NCBI GenBank assembly: GCA_013339895.1
Contig: JABACO010000009.1
Coordinates: 6,221,658 to 6,285,657 of the forward strand
Length of the DNA stretch: 64,000 nucleotides
Reading direction: 5' to 3'
From: Ephydatia muelleri
Lineage: Eukaryota; Porifera; Demospongiae; Spongillida; Spongillidae
Below, in pieces: positions 47,601 to 58,134 of the stretch; positions within the stretch are counted from its first letter, which is position 1; each line of letters opens with the position of its first letter. The notes beneath the pieces were generated by a model, which was not told the DNA's origin, did no database searches, and saw only the letters and a list, made by a program, of their open reading frames with translations. The position numbers and the translations under genes were made by a program.

Positions 47601-49654
47601 TTTGCCTTAGTTAAACTATCGCAAAGATGTTAGTTGCTATTCCTAGCGTCGAATGTCAAGTATTGGCTAAACTGTATGCACTCATAGCGACGCGGTTTGC
47701 TGAATTTCGGTCCTCGAGCCTAACCGAGTACACTTTTTTCTGGAGCTGTTTATAGCATGCCTGAATGCACTTTTAGACTTCATTTGGTACAAAATAACTC
47801 CACAGTAGCTGTAATGCTCTCTGATTGCTCGGTTCTTGTAGAAACCCTCTCAGAAAGCAGCTGTGCCTCGTATCCGGACCGTGCACTATTTTCACTAATT
47901 AATTAATTGGGGTGCACATGCGACATGTGAATTGGTAAACAGCAGATGATAATGTACTATAGCCTTGGCCAAAAGGTACCACCTGTCATTGTGTCAATTC
48001 CTCTGTGCCATGCTGCATCACTGATTCCCCCAATGGGTGTGGAGGGCATTCCATTTACAGGTGTTAGTGTGATGTTAAACAGTGACAGTCATGATAAATG
48101 TGTGCAAGTAAGAAAGGAAAAGAGGAGATACAGGAAGAGATTTAGGGTATCAGTACAAAAGCTACATGCAGATGAGGAGGCTATGAAGACCATACAAGCA
48201 GTTTATCCACAGTGTGCTGATTGCCACTCTCACTTTAAGTCTCAGACATTGCCGGACGTGCACATGTGTGATGGTGTAAGAGAGCCTCAGACTGTCCTAA
48301 GCATCGCAATGAGGCTTGCTAATGAGCTCCTGTCCAAGATGAACCTGTCTGTTGATGGTGCTATAGCTCATGCATCAGACATATTTGTGGATGATGATGG
48401 TGAGCCCAACTTTTATTCTGGTTGGGCTCACATCAGGAAGAATATGCACCCTGAGCTGACCTCTACAGTGACACATATCATCAATGAGTGCTGGAAGGCT
48501 GGGGAATGCAACGATTCTGGCAAGGTGAAGATATCAGCCAATGGTGTGTTTGCCAGGTTGGAAGAGATGCAGACACAGAAGATAATTCGCTTGAGTGAGC
48601 TGCCACTTGTTGTGAAGATTCGTGGCGTATAACAGAGCATAGGAACAAAGCCCCAGGCTTTGTTAGCTGGTGGTTGTAAGCGTGGAAAGCCTGCCAGTGA
48701 TGGAGGCAAAAAGGAGTCCAGGATCAATTTTGATGAGCTGGATGTGTCAAAGGACGTATTGAAGTGGACCAAGCCAGAACTGGAGGCATACTTAATCCAC
48801 CATCACATCAAAATGATTGGCAATAAACCTAAGCTTATCAGGCGCATTCAGGAACATATGGCAAACACTTTGCAATGATTATGTAACAGAACGTTGGACA
48901 TTGTTATTCGCAAGTACATTAACACAATTATCAATGTCGTTCATATCACGCAAGCTTTAAGCACACGACCAATATTTGCATCCGGGAACGAGATCGGAAA
49001 TAGGTGTAGTGTTTGTTTTGAAGCTAAGACAATGGGCTAATGCCAAAATCTTTTGGAGCGCAACACATCCAATCCAAGTGAGCATATTTATATTTATTTC
49101 TTTTAACAAAACCCTTGTCAGAAAAAAGTGTCCCGTTTTCGGTAACAGTCTTACCCTCTCGACTCTAAACAAACATAGGTCCTTAGCAGAAGTAATTACA
49201 AGGCTGGCAATAGCTCCAAACATCATCTAGAGAGTTGAACTACTAAGTACAACAATATTTGTTGCAATTGGAACTCTTCCGACTAATTTTCCAAAAAAGT
49301 GAGTTCGACAAAATTGGCGAATAAAGTATTCAATATTCGACCCGGTGTTAAACATGATGCCTCCTTGTATGTTGTAAAGCTCATTACAGGGCAGGGGGGG
49401 GGGGAGGGGGGGGGGGGGGCAAATGTGGGCATTCTGGATATAAATGTCTTCTTTCACATTTCACTTATATTACTAGTACAGATTATTCTTTTCTTATTCC
49501 TTGTTTTGCAGCTTCACATCTGGCCAAAAGGAAGATTGAAACTGTAAAAGCTTCTAACTTGCATCCGTCTTGGGAAGCTAGCAAGCGAAGAAAACAGCAA
49601 GAAACCGGTATCGCAGAATTCAAAGGACAGAGAATTGTCTTTAGTGAAACTTAG
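36729..49654 (+). CDS. BUD22/SRFBP1-like nucleolar protein gene, seven exons seen
   Basis: Exons: 36729-36817, 37409-37481, 38251-38313, 43429-44125, 44769-44830, 44885-44985 and 49512-49654. All have GT-AG borders and matching phases. BUD22 in yeast acts in 40S ribosome biogenesis; animal SRFBP1 is its homologue. The diagnostic C-terminus is present: LHPSWEASKRRKQQE then IAEFQGQRIVF. The N-terminal helix (LKNKRKAQRCLEEL) and NRLGQRARR also fit. The 43429 exon carries an Asp/Gly/Ser-rich acidic middle, as usual for the family. It contains two apparent one-base shifts: near 43612 (GAGAGGT) and at an A7 run near 43947, after which the frame KKIDVDCSKD reaches the donor. These may be assembly errors or real damage. 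Introns of 5.1 and 4.5 kb are filled with transposon relics. Confidence 0.75.
37658..37687 (+). repeat. G30 homopolymer
   Basis: Run of 30 G in an intron of the BUD22-like gene. Confidence 0.9.
37869..37891 (+). repeat. G23 homopolymer
   Basis: Run of 23 G, about 180 bases after the previous one, same strand. Confidence 0.9.
38747..39291. mobile_element. 545-bp foldback element with long terminal inverted repeats
   Basis: The ends are perfect 17-bp inverted repeats, TAGTCTCGTACCCAGAC (38747-38763) and its complement (39275-39291). Imperfect complementarity continues inward for about 65 bases on the left and about 100 on the right, where one block is duplicated. Flanks AATTTTGAA and AATTTGAAG look like an imperfect 8-9-bp target duplication. 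No coding capacity; it is non-autonomous. It shares its termini with the 98-bp palindrome at 31744. Confidence 0.82.
39577..39790 (-). pseudogene. Tyrosine-recombinase fragment (DIRS/Crypton-like)
   Basis: The minus strand reads EVRLLAM, AFLRCDELMKLKCSDI and SSKKDQYREGSSLVV. This matches the fold-and-spacing pattern (FLRxDEL, SKxDQYREG) of eukaryotic tyrosine recombinases, which excise and insert DIRS or Crypton elements. The catalytic C-terminal half is missing. It sits in an intron of the BUD22-like gene, antisense to it. Confidence 0.65.
40830..42190 (-). pseudogene. Degenerate hAT transposase, ZMYM1-like (TTF domain and DUF4371 type)
   Basis: From the right: DPFKPLG, WNGLHYDEV and the TTF-domain tail (VNACIEGKLSSGHN, GYSNWKD). 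Then the core MTGASSLSEAKTGVAKQISD followed by a stop and INTHCCGHAL. Then SLRNYW/RW-type residues, and at the left LSAAEGQELASLCIETITRI and CDQPGY-like words. This order is that of ZMYM1-like hAT transposases. Many stops and shifts make it inactive. The cysteine-histidine and SxxxEAK signatures are the clearest evidence. Confidence 0.75.
42885..43060 (-). pseudogene. Possible piggyBac-like C-terminal Cys-rich domain
   Basis: The minus strand reads QQRVCFICDAKKTKQTKDC, then SMCL, a stop, and CKSVLY. The spacing resembles the CxxC...C...LCxxC...Y domain that closes piggyBac transposases. Only this short domain is visible, so the call is tentative. Confidence 0.35.
43429..44125 (+). CDS. Large acidic exon of the BUD22-like gene, two frameshifts
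   Basis: Acceptor CTTACAG and donor CAG/GTATGT. The exon opens PPDDLRERARWRLLSSKSLK in one frame, switches near 43612 to GSVIADAAVDDGEGSDDGS, and near 43947 to a Lys/Arg-rich frame that ends TLRERRTQKQ exactly at the donor in the phase needed by the next exon. The fit of both ends argues that the exon itself is real. Confidence 0.7.
44575..44667 (+). repeat. (TG)n microsatellite
   Basis: About 40 TG units, preceded by GGT repeats, in the intron before the 44769 exon. Confidence 0.95.
45000..46045. other. Intron sequence, nothing seen
   Basis: Unique AT-rich sequence within the 4.5-kb last intron of the BUD22-like gene. Confidence 0.45.
46260..46508 (-). pseudogene. Second tyrosine-recombinase fragment (DIRS/Ngaro-like N-terminal core)
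   Basis: The minus strand reads LPISITMLEHLLDKLNA, DCLMLKDAIKL and FFGYLRSSEFINL. The LPI...L...L and FFGFLRSSEF pattern is that of the recombinase core region in invertebrate tyrosine-recombinase elements. It ends after LRRI and lacks the catalytic RHRY part. It is antisense within the BUD22-like intron and is a different element type from the fragment at 39577. Confidence 0.6.
47946..48878 (+). CDS. Intronic ORF with zinc-finger-like cysteines and a SAP-like C-terminus, one in-frame stop
   Basis: A 228-codon frame ends in TAA at 48630-48632, then stays open in the same frame to 48878. Without that stop it would be a 310-residue protein. It contains CADCHSHF with a later HMC (possible Zn site), an acidic patch FVDDDGEPN, a Gly-Lys-rich linker and a C-terminal KWTKPELEAYLIHHHIKMIG / KLIRRIQEHM, which resembles a SAP DNA-binding helix pair. 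It lies in sense orientation in the last intron of the BUD22-like gene. It could be a mobile-element protein or a nested gene with one nonsense change; I do not recognise the family. The true start codon is uncertain. Confidence 0.5.
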
Positions 49655-50799
49655 TGTGCATACAACCAATAAAATGTATGTATACAGTGTACTTGTTTAT
49701 GAACAGTGCATGAGAAAAGGGAGATTGTTTACTCTTTTAAAAACCAATCCGTTTTCAGAACCAAATATCTTATATATCAGCACTGGTTTAAGCTTCTATG
49801 GGTGCCTTGCACTCAATACATGCACAAATTTTACTTTGTTTATAACAATGAAAGCATATGCAATGTACAGAACATATCAGTATACTTTGTTGCAGGTCCT
49901 ATGTAGGATTGGCTCGCAGGCATCAATTTGTCATTTGGGACTCATTTGGCCTTTTTCAAAGGTTGTGTCACAGAGCAGAGCACAGCATGCTGCCTCTGTT
50001 CAAGAGACTTGTTTGCAATGGAGTTTCATTGTAGCCCTCTGGGACACGTGAGTTAAAGAAAATTGTTTAGGCAGTGCAGCATACTGGACTGTACTGCGTG
50101 TGCACCCTTTCTAAAGCAGTGTACTCGTATGTCTTGAGTTCCTATGAGTTTGAGGGTAACAGTGGGGTCAGTGGATTGTATTACACATTGGGCAAATGCT
50201 TATATTACAACAACAAATCATCCCCCCCACCCCCAGCATGGTTCAACCGTCAAACAGTGAAACGTGGGTGTGCGGTCATGCATGGTTTGTACAGTACATA
50301 TTTCATAATGTGGATATATAATAAATCGCATGCATGCAAAGAAAATACTTGAGCTGTATTTTTGATCATAGTACGTTACTTCGAGCCGCCACCAGCTGGC
50401 TAGTGCGTGCGACGACCCTAGTAGTGTACTGAAGTTTAAAGGTATGGCCACTCGTCCACTCTATGCTGGTATAATGTCTGTTACATGTGCAGCGACTGCA
50501 TTATGAATAATTAAACCAGATTCGGAGTCAAAACAAATTGGCGAGGCTGGGTTCTTTGAACGAACGCTATAGCAGTAATGCTGTTCAAATCATGGTTCAA
50601 ATGATTTAAGTTGCTCCAACAATATGGCCATTGGATATGGACTAGTAACACTAGACCCTACCTGATGGCCTTACCATGTTTTGCGTGGGTGTGATCTATG
50701 TGGTGAGTGCATTATTTTTGTGATAATTTTGTGAATAGGTGTTATTGTTACACTTTCTTCGCGTCCGTGTACACTAGCACTGAAATAAAAAATTAAAAG

Positions 50800-51678
50800 A
50801 CAATTCACCACCACGTTTGCAGGTCGCCGCATGATGGCCATGGGGGTCAAGGGCACTATCAGGGCAGAGAGCACAATTGGAGCCATGAGCAGTCTCTATA
50901 CCTAGCCACCATTTCAAAGCAGTCCGACATTCCTCAGGATCCAAGTGCAAACCCAAGCCAACAGAAGGGATGACAGAAAGCCATGCAGCAGCATGGGGTG
51001 CAGACACTGAAAGCAAACGTGCAGCTGTTCTAAGACACAACAAACTAAGAGACATTCTGGTTGAGTCATTCCACCGGGCCCATATTCGTGTTCAAGTTTA
51101 AGCTGGTTCCGGTCTCAGCCAGGATCATTCTAACTCCCGACCAGCAGACATTGTAGTTTTTGACTGGGATCAAGGTAAGCCTGCAGCTCTGGACCTGACA
51201 GTTGTTTCACCGCTCAATGCAAACATTTTAAAAGAAGCGGGTATGACAGCTGGTGCAGCAGCTCAGGCTGCCGAGGTGAGAAGGCACACAGCCAATGGTC
51301 AGAGGTGTACCAATTTGGGATGGTCCTGCATACCTCTGGCTGTGGAATCGTATGGCGCATGGGGCAGAGAAGCCCAGAGGTGTTTCACACTTCTTGCAAC
51401 ACGACTGGCTGTTCACAATTCAAGCAGCAAGTCAAAGATGATTTTCGAGCTGTACAGCCGACTGAACCTGGTTCTGACTAGATCAATTGCCAGAGCAATC
51501 ATCACAAGATCTTTCAACCTAATTGATTTTGTAGCTTGACATTAGCAGGTTATTTAATTTTATAAAATACAAAAAATTTGTGTACCAAGCTCTCTGTATA
51601 TCAATGGTTCTTCATTTAATTTATTATGGCATATTTTAATCACAACAAACAAACAAAAAAAAAAAAAAAAAAAAAACT
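50800..51678 (+). mobile_element. Non-LTR-type retroelement 3' fragment with inverted 5' part and poly(A) tail
   Basis: The plus strand from about 51020 to 51537 reads AVLRHNKLRDILVESFHRAH, RPADIVV, ALDLTVVSPL, GWSCIPLAVESYGAWG and ELYSRLNLVL, followed by 3' sequence and an A22 run (51655-51676). The upstream protein part (SVSAPHAAAWLSVIPSVGLG and a CxxC...HH...C motif ending TCKRGG) lies on the minus strand at about 51020-50803. The order and junctions match twin priming. The PAD...LDL residues may mark a restriction-like endonuclease domain. I know this C-terminal domain only from multicopy invertebrate reverse-transcriptase proteins. A stop at about 51100 and the inversion make it dead. 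Confidence 0.78.
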
Positions 51679-51679
51679 T

Positions 51680-52109
51680 TTGTACGTGCGTTTTTTATAC
51701 ATTCCAGATAGATGAGAACAGTTTGTACATGCAAGATAGCATGCCATACCCAACGAACGGGGCATATGACATACGGTAAACGTGGAGATTTGAGTGTGCA
51801 TTTTTTCACATGCATGGGAATACTGTTATTATATAGCCATTGGTTGCTACGCTTCCTGAATTTGGCATTGCAGGGTGCACACGCATCAACCCGCTTACTA
51901 GATATTCAAACTGGCACCGAATACTAGCTCACCAAATTACCATGCCCAGAGATTATATATCTATGTATTATCTCTGCCATGCCCCAATTTCTAGTGCACA
52001 GATGCGGATGCCGCAACGAGCAAAATCTCTGATTTCCACTAACCTTCTCGATTTCATTTTACCACAAATCAGAGACTGAATCCGTGACCAAACATGGTAT
52101 TGATGACTA

Positions 52110-52185
<76 letters not shown>

Positions 52186-53485
52186 CACCATCTTTTACTA
52201 GTAAGTCACATGCGACCCAGGTAGGCAGTCATTTAGAGCTATATACATGCCCATAGCTCTGGAACAAAGTTTGTTATCGCGATATCTTGAAACCCGCCTT
52301 GCTTAATTAGCCATTCTCATTTCCCATGTAACATTTCACTGAATCCCTCTGCCAGTGTTCGGTACAACAACTTGTATAGAACATCTTATCGTATTGACAA
52401 GAACGCAATAGCATATTAGTCACTCAGCTGAGTAGCTACAGTATAACTATACTTCGAACGTGTTCTAGCGCGTTATATGTACTAAAATATAATGCATAGG
52501 ACATGTTAACGTAATCAAGTTGTACGTTACAAGTATCCCACAGACTGATCGGTATGACTGTAAAGCGGTGTGGTGTTGTTTAAATTGGAGTTGAGCGTTA
52601 ATCATTTGTTGTGATGCCCCGCCCCTTTTATTGTTACCTAAGCCGCGGTCAAGTTATGCTCTGCACTGTATTCCTTATAGTTATAAGGTAGAGTATAACT
52701 TAGTTTGATCGTGCTACACATGCTTTAAGCGTGCATTCATTGGTTCATTTTGCGTTGTTACAAAAGATCTAGTCGAGTATTAGTGAAGTACAATAGCATA
52801 AAAGTGATGTATTTGTAGCTTTTTATTTGTGATTCGTTATGATGCCCCGCCCCTTTCGTATCCCGCAAGTGATTCAGGGATGTAATGTATAGCAGGACGG
52901 GGAGGAGATAGATGGTTTATGAAGGATTATTGTAGGGAAATTGCCTCCCACCCTCCAATCAAATCATCATAAGTACGGTAGTCGTCATCAATGGAGTCCA
53001 TTGCCCAGTGAAATCCATGTCGTAACAAGCATGACCGATGTTCTGCATTGTCAGATGTTGAATTACCCTCACCCTGGCAAGTCGAAATGTGTGTTCAACT
53101 TGGCAATAATGCTCGTCGTGATATTCACCTCGTACCCTGATCACACTTTTGAAAAAAGTGATGTGCATCGACTTTAACTGCGCGCTTTATTTTCTATTTA
53201 ATTTTAGCTGCCTTGGCCTTCTGATTATTTCCGTTGCAGAGTTACATATAATTGATTTATTGTTATCAAATACCAAAATAGCGTAGTCTCACGAGAATTG
53301 AATTTTTAAAACGGAAGCGGAGCTTAAAATTCAATTCTTGTCAAAAATGTAACAGCACCCCCATAACTATCTAATTAGAGATTAGTTGGCATAAATAATG
53401 TAACACTGACAGTTTTTCTAAGTTCCGATGAATATACTGATCTGCGAAGTGTGATCTGCAACAGTTCACGTCAAGTTCCGGCGCT
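51680..53485. other. Intergenic with C71 run; likely promoter of the next gene at right
   Basis: Holds the C71 homopolymer and two copies of GATGCCCCGCCCCTTT (about 52613 and 52840). There is an inverted repeat at 53294-53338 (AGAATTGAATTTTTAA with TTAAAATTCAATTCT). No coding exon supported. Confidence 0.4.
52112..52182 (+). repeat. C71 homopolymer
   Basis: Seventy-one uninterrupted C, then TCCC. This is the longest homopolymer in the window; its exact length is likely unstable both biologically and technically. Confidence 0.95.
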
Positions 53486-54676
53486 ATGTACGAAGTCATG
53501 CGGTCTCTCTTATACGCTGCACTTCTTCTGTTGGTGGACTGTTCAGGTAAGTACCGCTTCTCTTAAAGAAAGAGGCTATATCTTTGCCGCTGCAACGCGC
53601 TACTGCTTTACTGTGGGAACGCTCAGACGGTGTTAATTATAAGGCCAGTGTACGCATGGAACAAGTGTATTGTAAAGCGACTGAGCAATGTTTTGAAGCC
53701 GTCAGCGTCATCGTTTTACGTTGTTTCATTTTCAGGATACGCTCAGTGCAGTCCCGCATGCGGGACTGGCGGTGTACCACCAGGGTTCCAGGCCATAGTC
53801 CTTGGAGCCCCCTTCAAATACTATGGAAAAATTACCGCCATCAATGCTACAATGTATATTAAGACGCCAAGTTTTGCACATGCGATATTTCTTCAGATAT
53901 GGAGACCAGTCAATCAGACTGCATTTACACTCACCGCCTCACAGTTTTTCTTTGCGGACCCAGTAGTGACTGAAGGAGCTACCGAGTTACAGTTTCCATC
54001 ACAGTTTAGAAACCAGTCTTCCGGCATCCAGCTGCCGTTCAATCCCAATGACGTTTTTGGATACTACGTGATCACAGATACAACCAAGTACGACCTAGGC
54101 TTTGCCGACAGCCTTAGTCCATACATCGTCAATTCGTCAGAACCATCTTCAATCAATGTGTACACCACAAACTCAAGTGGTCCTCCTCAATTCTTCAGCA
54201 TCTCCAGTCCCCCTTCGTTCCCAAATGCACATCTTTTGATCACCATCGTCTACACCACCGTCTCTCCCTCTCCAAGTGTGGGAGGGAGCACCATCTCTCC
54301 CTCTCCTAGTGTGGGAGGGAGCACCATCACCGTGCTGGGAGCGTGTCCGCAATCCAACTTCATACAATCTCCCATGGACACACCCACTTCCATTTCGCCA
54401 CCAGTGTACCAGACCCTCCTGATGCCATTGACCACTTCTGCCACCTCTTCGTCATTCCCCTCCTCTTCCCCAACGATTTCCACACCTCCTCCCCCTCCTG
54501 AGTCATCCCCCATTGCTGCCATTATTGTTGGGATCGTGGTTGGGATCGTCGTGGTTTGTATCTTACCGTTGATTGGAATCATTGTGGTAATGGTGTGCTA
54601 CCGGAAAAGGCGACGCAGGCTAGGAGCTGATGACATGTCCATGCAGCTTTCTATTCCGGCCGCGGCTTCCACTTGA
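53486..54676 (+). CDS. Two-exon type I membrane protein, 333 residues, family unknown
   Basis: Exon 1 is 53486-53546 (ATG in GCGCTATGTA, donor GTAAGT, phase 1). Exon 2 is 53736-54676 (acceptor TTTTCAG); the split codon G+GA gives Gly. Exon 1 supplies a signal peptide (MRSLLYAALLLLVDCSG). The ectodomain has a few cysteines and several NxS/T sequons, and ends in a Ser/Thr/Pro-rich stalk with a duplicated 11-residue unit SPSPSVGGSTI. A hydrophobic segment (about residues 279-308) is followed by a short basic tail RKRRRRLGADDMSMQL. This is a cell-surface glycoprotein of unknown role. The intact frame and clean splice sites support a real gene. Confidence 0.78.
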
Positions 54677-54689
54677 GCATTACTTCTGT

Positions 54690-55310
54690 GGTGTAGACAT
54701 CAACAAACTCTAGGTTTCATAATGGCAAATTGAACCATACATGCCAGCAAGCCTCTTCATACAGTGGTGTGTTTTGTATTGATTATGTTAACTGACTGAT
54801 CTCCTATGAAGCAATATTTTCTGTACATGCGTACTCAGGTGAAATACGTAGTTTGTGATTGTGATTTCTGATGCTGCTTGCTGCTTCTTGACTTTGGCAT
54901 GTATTTCTGTAACATTGAACTGTCTGTGGTCTCCATTGATTTAGATTCGTGTAATGGTCCATCGGCACGCACTTTCAGCCATTTTGTGTATGGCAACTAA
55001 TGCGTTGGTACTTAGAAGCTTTGTATCATCCTCCAACAAAGCATGCATTGTTCTATACAGAGCACTACCCATGTTCACTGCATTCATAGAAGGGGACATC
55101 ATAAGTACGTCATTGTCTAAGTACAAAAGACTGACAAACCTTTTCCATAACTTCTGCAGACGTCACAATGAAAGAATTGTCAGGTGATGCATTGCTGAAC
55201 ACTGTTAGAATGAAATCTCTTGATTTCATATCAATGCGAAAATCCAGCAATGCCTAATGTTGGCATTCTGTTTAGTAATGTTTCAGATCGCTCTAAGGCA
55301 GAGGATGTGG
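54690..55310. other. 3' flank, no further gene supported
   Basis: A minus-strand frame at 55126-54941 follows an acceptor-like TCTGCAG and reads MSPSMNAVNMGSALYRTMHA, but no family or partner exon was recognised. Confidence 0.3.
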
Positions 55311-55311
55311 G

Positions 55312-56810
55312 TTATCTAGAAGTTGAATGATCAGTAGTTGGAGAAAATAACATTATTCCATTACACTCATATACTAATCCATTACTGCATTTTCCTGAAG
55401 TATGTCTCCTTTTAGGCAGTGGTTCACAAAATTCATCCATATTTGCCAATTCAACGGGTCCACAGCAGCAGTTTCCTGATGAACTCTTGCACAAAGAGCC
55501 AAGCTGTGTTTCGGCACTTAGGAGCATCAACTCAACCTGCTGTTCCACTGAGGCTTTCCAGTCCTTTAGATAACCCAAAAATTCTTCCTTTAGCCACTAG
55601 AACAAAATTATGACAATCAGTATACACAATTCAGTTCATGATAACGTGTGTATAACGTGTGTATAACATACCTTTAGCCGAAAGTCAGTTTGTGACGTAT
55701 AAGGCATCTGGAAGGGTTTCAACACTTTGCACCACGACTAAAGTTGTGCACATTGAGGACATCAAGAAACTTATCATAAAACCAACGAAATGGGCAGTTT
55801 CCAATGCCTCATCTCCACCAGTTAGATGCAGAGCATGTGAAACAGACTCACTTAACACCTGCAATAAATGTGCTTTTAGCAAATGAAACACACCTAGAAC
55901 CTGTACCTGTGTAGCACGATCAACCCACATAGCAGAAAATGAGCTGATGTTTAGGTGCTCATTCTTAATCCCATACCAGTACTCAGAACTTCTTCACATA
56001 ACTCCACCATATATTTTTTCCCTTGCACTAAAAATTAAAGTAAAGAACACTTACAGAGTATGTAACAATTAGAAACACTCACCCACAGACTTTGATGTGA
56101 AGACATGAAACAGTTCCTCACAGTTTTGACCAAATGAGGAACATCAGAGAAAAAATACTATCTCCTGAAAAGGGATTTTTTTTGTCCTATACAGAATTGG
56201 ATCAGATGGCGACTGGTGAAGCTTCACTAAACTCCTGTTCACAGAAGCGCCATCTAAAGTTACTCCCAATACCTATACATCAAAGAAAACTTAATTGCCA
56301 CATTAAATATAAACATGCATATATTTACCTTCAGCCACAATTTTCTATCCTCCAAATAGCTTCCCATAGACAATCATACATCTGGTCTCCACAAAGATTT
56401 GCACAAGCAAAATGAACGTACGGAAACTGCAAACTAGTGAACAGGCCTCTCACCAGAAACACAGCCATAGTTTTAGCAAGACTAGGGGTGCTGACATGTG
56501 ACTGTTCAAAATCTGCTAAGTGATTATCCCAGGTTAGTAAAACCAAACCATCTCACCACTGTGCTTATTGTACACAAGATCTTCTCTAATGTACATTTCA
56601 TCAAGGAGAAGAATGGTGCACTTATCTCGTTCTGGATATGAATCAACTTTAGCAGCCTTTTGAAGCACACAATCTGCCTCCACAGAAAAGCCACACTTTG
56701 CTTCAATGTAGTGGGTATAGTCACGCAACGTACGCTGTGATGACATTACAAACATCCTGAATGATGCAAGGCTTCGTATGCTCCACTGGACCTGCATGGG
56801 TTACATACAT
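55312..56810 (-). pseudogene. P-element / THAP9-like transposase, partial, decayed
   Basis: From right to left on the minus strand: SSQRTLRDYTHYIEAKCGFS, then TILLLDEMYIREDLVYNKHS with the first catalytic-type Asp, GFTNLG, SLAKTMAVFLVRGLFTSLQF and WEAIWRIENCG. After an intron come VLGVTLDGASVNRSLVKLH (second Asp motif) and FFSDVPHLVKTVRNC-like words split by shifts at A/T runs. Then FSAMWVDRATQ, VLSESVSHALHLTGGDEAL and TDFRLK, and finally WLKEEFLGYLKDWKASVEQQ. The order is that of P-element superfamily transposases. Several donors (GTGAGT, GTATGT, GTAAAT) remain, but frames are broken and the N-terminal THAP domain was not seen. Confidence 0.85.
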
Positions 56811-56819
56811 GTGAAAGTC

Positions 56820-58134
56820 CACTATTCACTATAACACTTACCTTATGTCATAGCGACAAGCACCAACGAATCATCTAGGGATGCCAGCGCATCATTCTGG
56901 CATTCTTTATAGTGGCAGCCTGCATTTGCTGCTGCCAGAAAATGTTAATAACATACAATTATAAGGAACTTCACTGAGACACACTTTAGGCTTAGTACTT
57001 TAGGAAAACAAAATATCACGATTGCTTTGCTTTGTAACTTACAACGTAAGTATAACGATACTGTCGCGTAATCGGAAGGGGTAAAAATGCATGGAAGTCC
57101 ACTTAGGAGAGTTCCTTAGCCTTATCTTAAGACACAAGACGAACTCAGTTAATCGTTTCTAGCACAAAAGCTAGACCATAGCGTCACTACGCAAAGACCT
57201 ATTCCCAACAAAAGAAAATAATTATTATTTTTCGATCTACATTGACGCCGTAAAATCACCTCATAACATATTTATAGCTCCATCTATATTCACTGGGCCA
57301 TCGATTGTAGCGTCAGCTGTGTATTAACTCTTTCACGGGCAACAGAGCAATATTGCGCCGCAGGTGCTATACTAAGCCACTCTGTTTATCTACACAGTTA
57401 ACACTTTGCAGACAACAACGTTTTTTCCTTCTCATATAGCGTAAGTTGTTTGCTAACTACGTTTTCCTGCAAACGCACAACACTTTTTATTTTTGCACAA
57501 CATGTGTACCGTAATAATTGGCTTTGCCAGTGAAAGATTTAAGGACCTTTAAGGAGATTCAAGCGAAATTTTACCAAAAATCCACCCCTTTTCACAAGTT
57601 CGGTGGTGCGATTATCACTACCTCTCGCGCAGAGGTATAGCGCACGTGATTCGCCTCTGACGGTTGTGACTTACGTGGGGTCAGGGTACGAGGTATAGCA
57701 TCGCTGGACCTGATTGATGCTACGTATATGCCACGTCAACAGGTCTGGGTACGAGACTAGTGTTGTCTGGCGACGAAGTAATATCCAGTCTATCCTACGG
57801 TATAAAAATCCGCCTAGGATAATCTAAGTACTTTTTGAAGGCATCCTTCTCCTGCTGAGACGTCGACGAGAACGTCTGATCTGTCGTGTAAACAAAATCT
57901 CTCGATCGTCGCCATTTTGTGAATAATTAAATTATTAGAATCCATACAAACTAGTTTTTGTGCTCTGTTCATTATATTATTATGACGGTGCTCCAAGCAG
58001 CCAAAAATTAAGCCCGGGTGGACGATTCAACAGCCGTTACAACACAGATATTGATCTATGCATGGCTACGAAGTGCGCAATTGCAAGCACAGCGCCCCTA
58101 ATTAAATTCATAGGTACTTGGACCGCCCCTGAAA
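56820..58134. other. Intergenic; upstream region of the alpha-galactosidase gene
   Basis: Unique sequence with a foldback-element remnant at 57667-57759. No coding exon recognised. Confidence 0.45.
57667..57759 (+). mobile_element. Remnant of the TAGTCTCGTACCCAGAC foldback family
   Basis: The right terminus GTCTGGGTACGAGACTA is intact at 57743-57759. A second copy of the arm in the same orientation (CTTACGT...GGGGTCAGGGTACGAG) lies at 57667-57690. The left terminus is missing. Confidence 0.6.
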
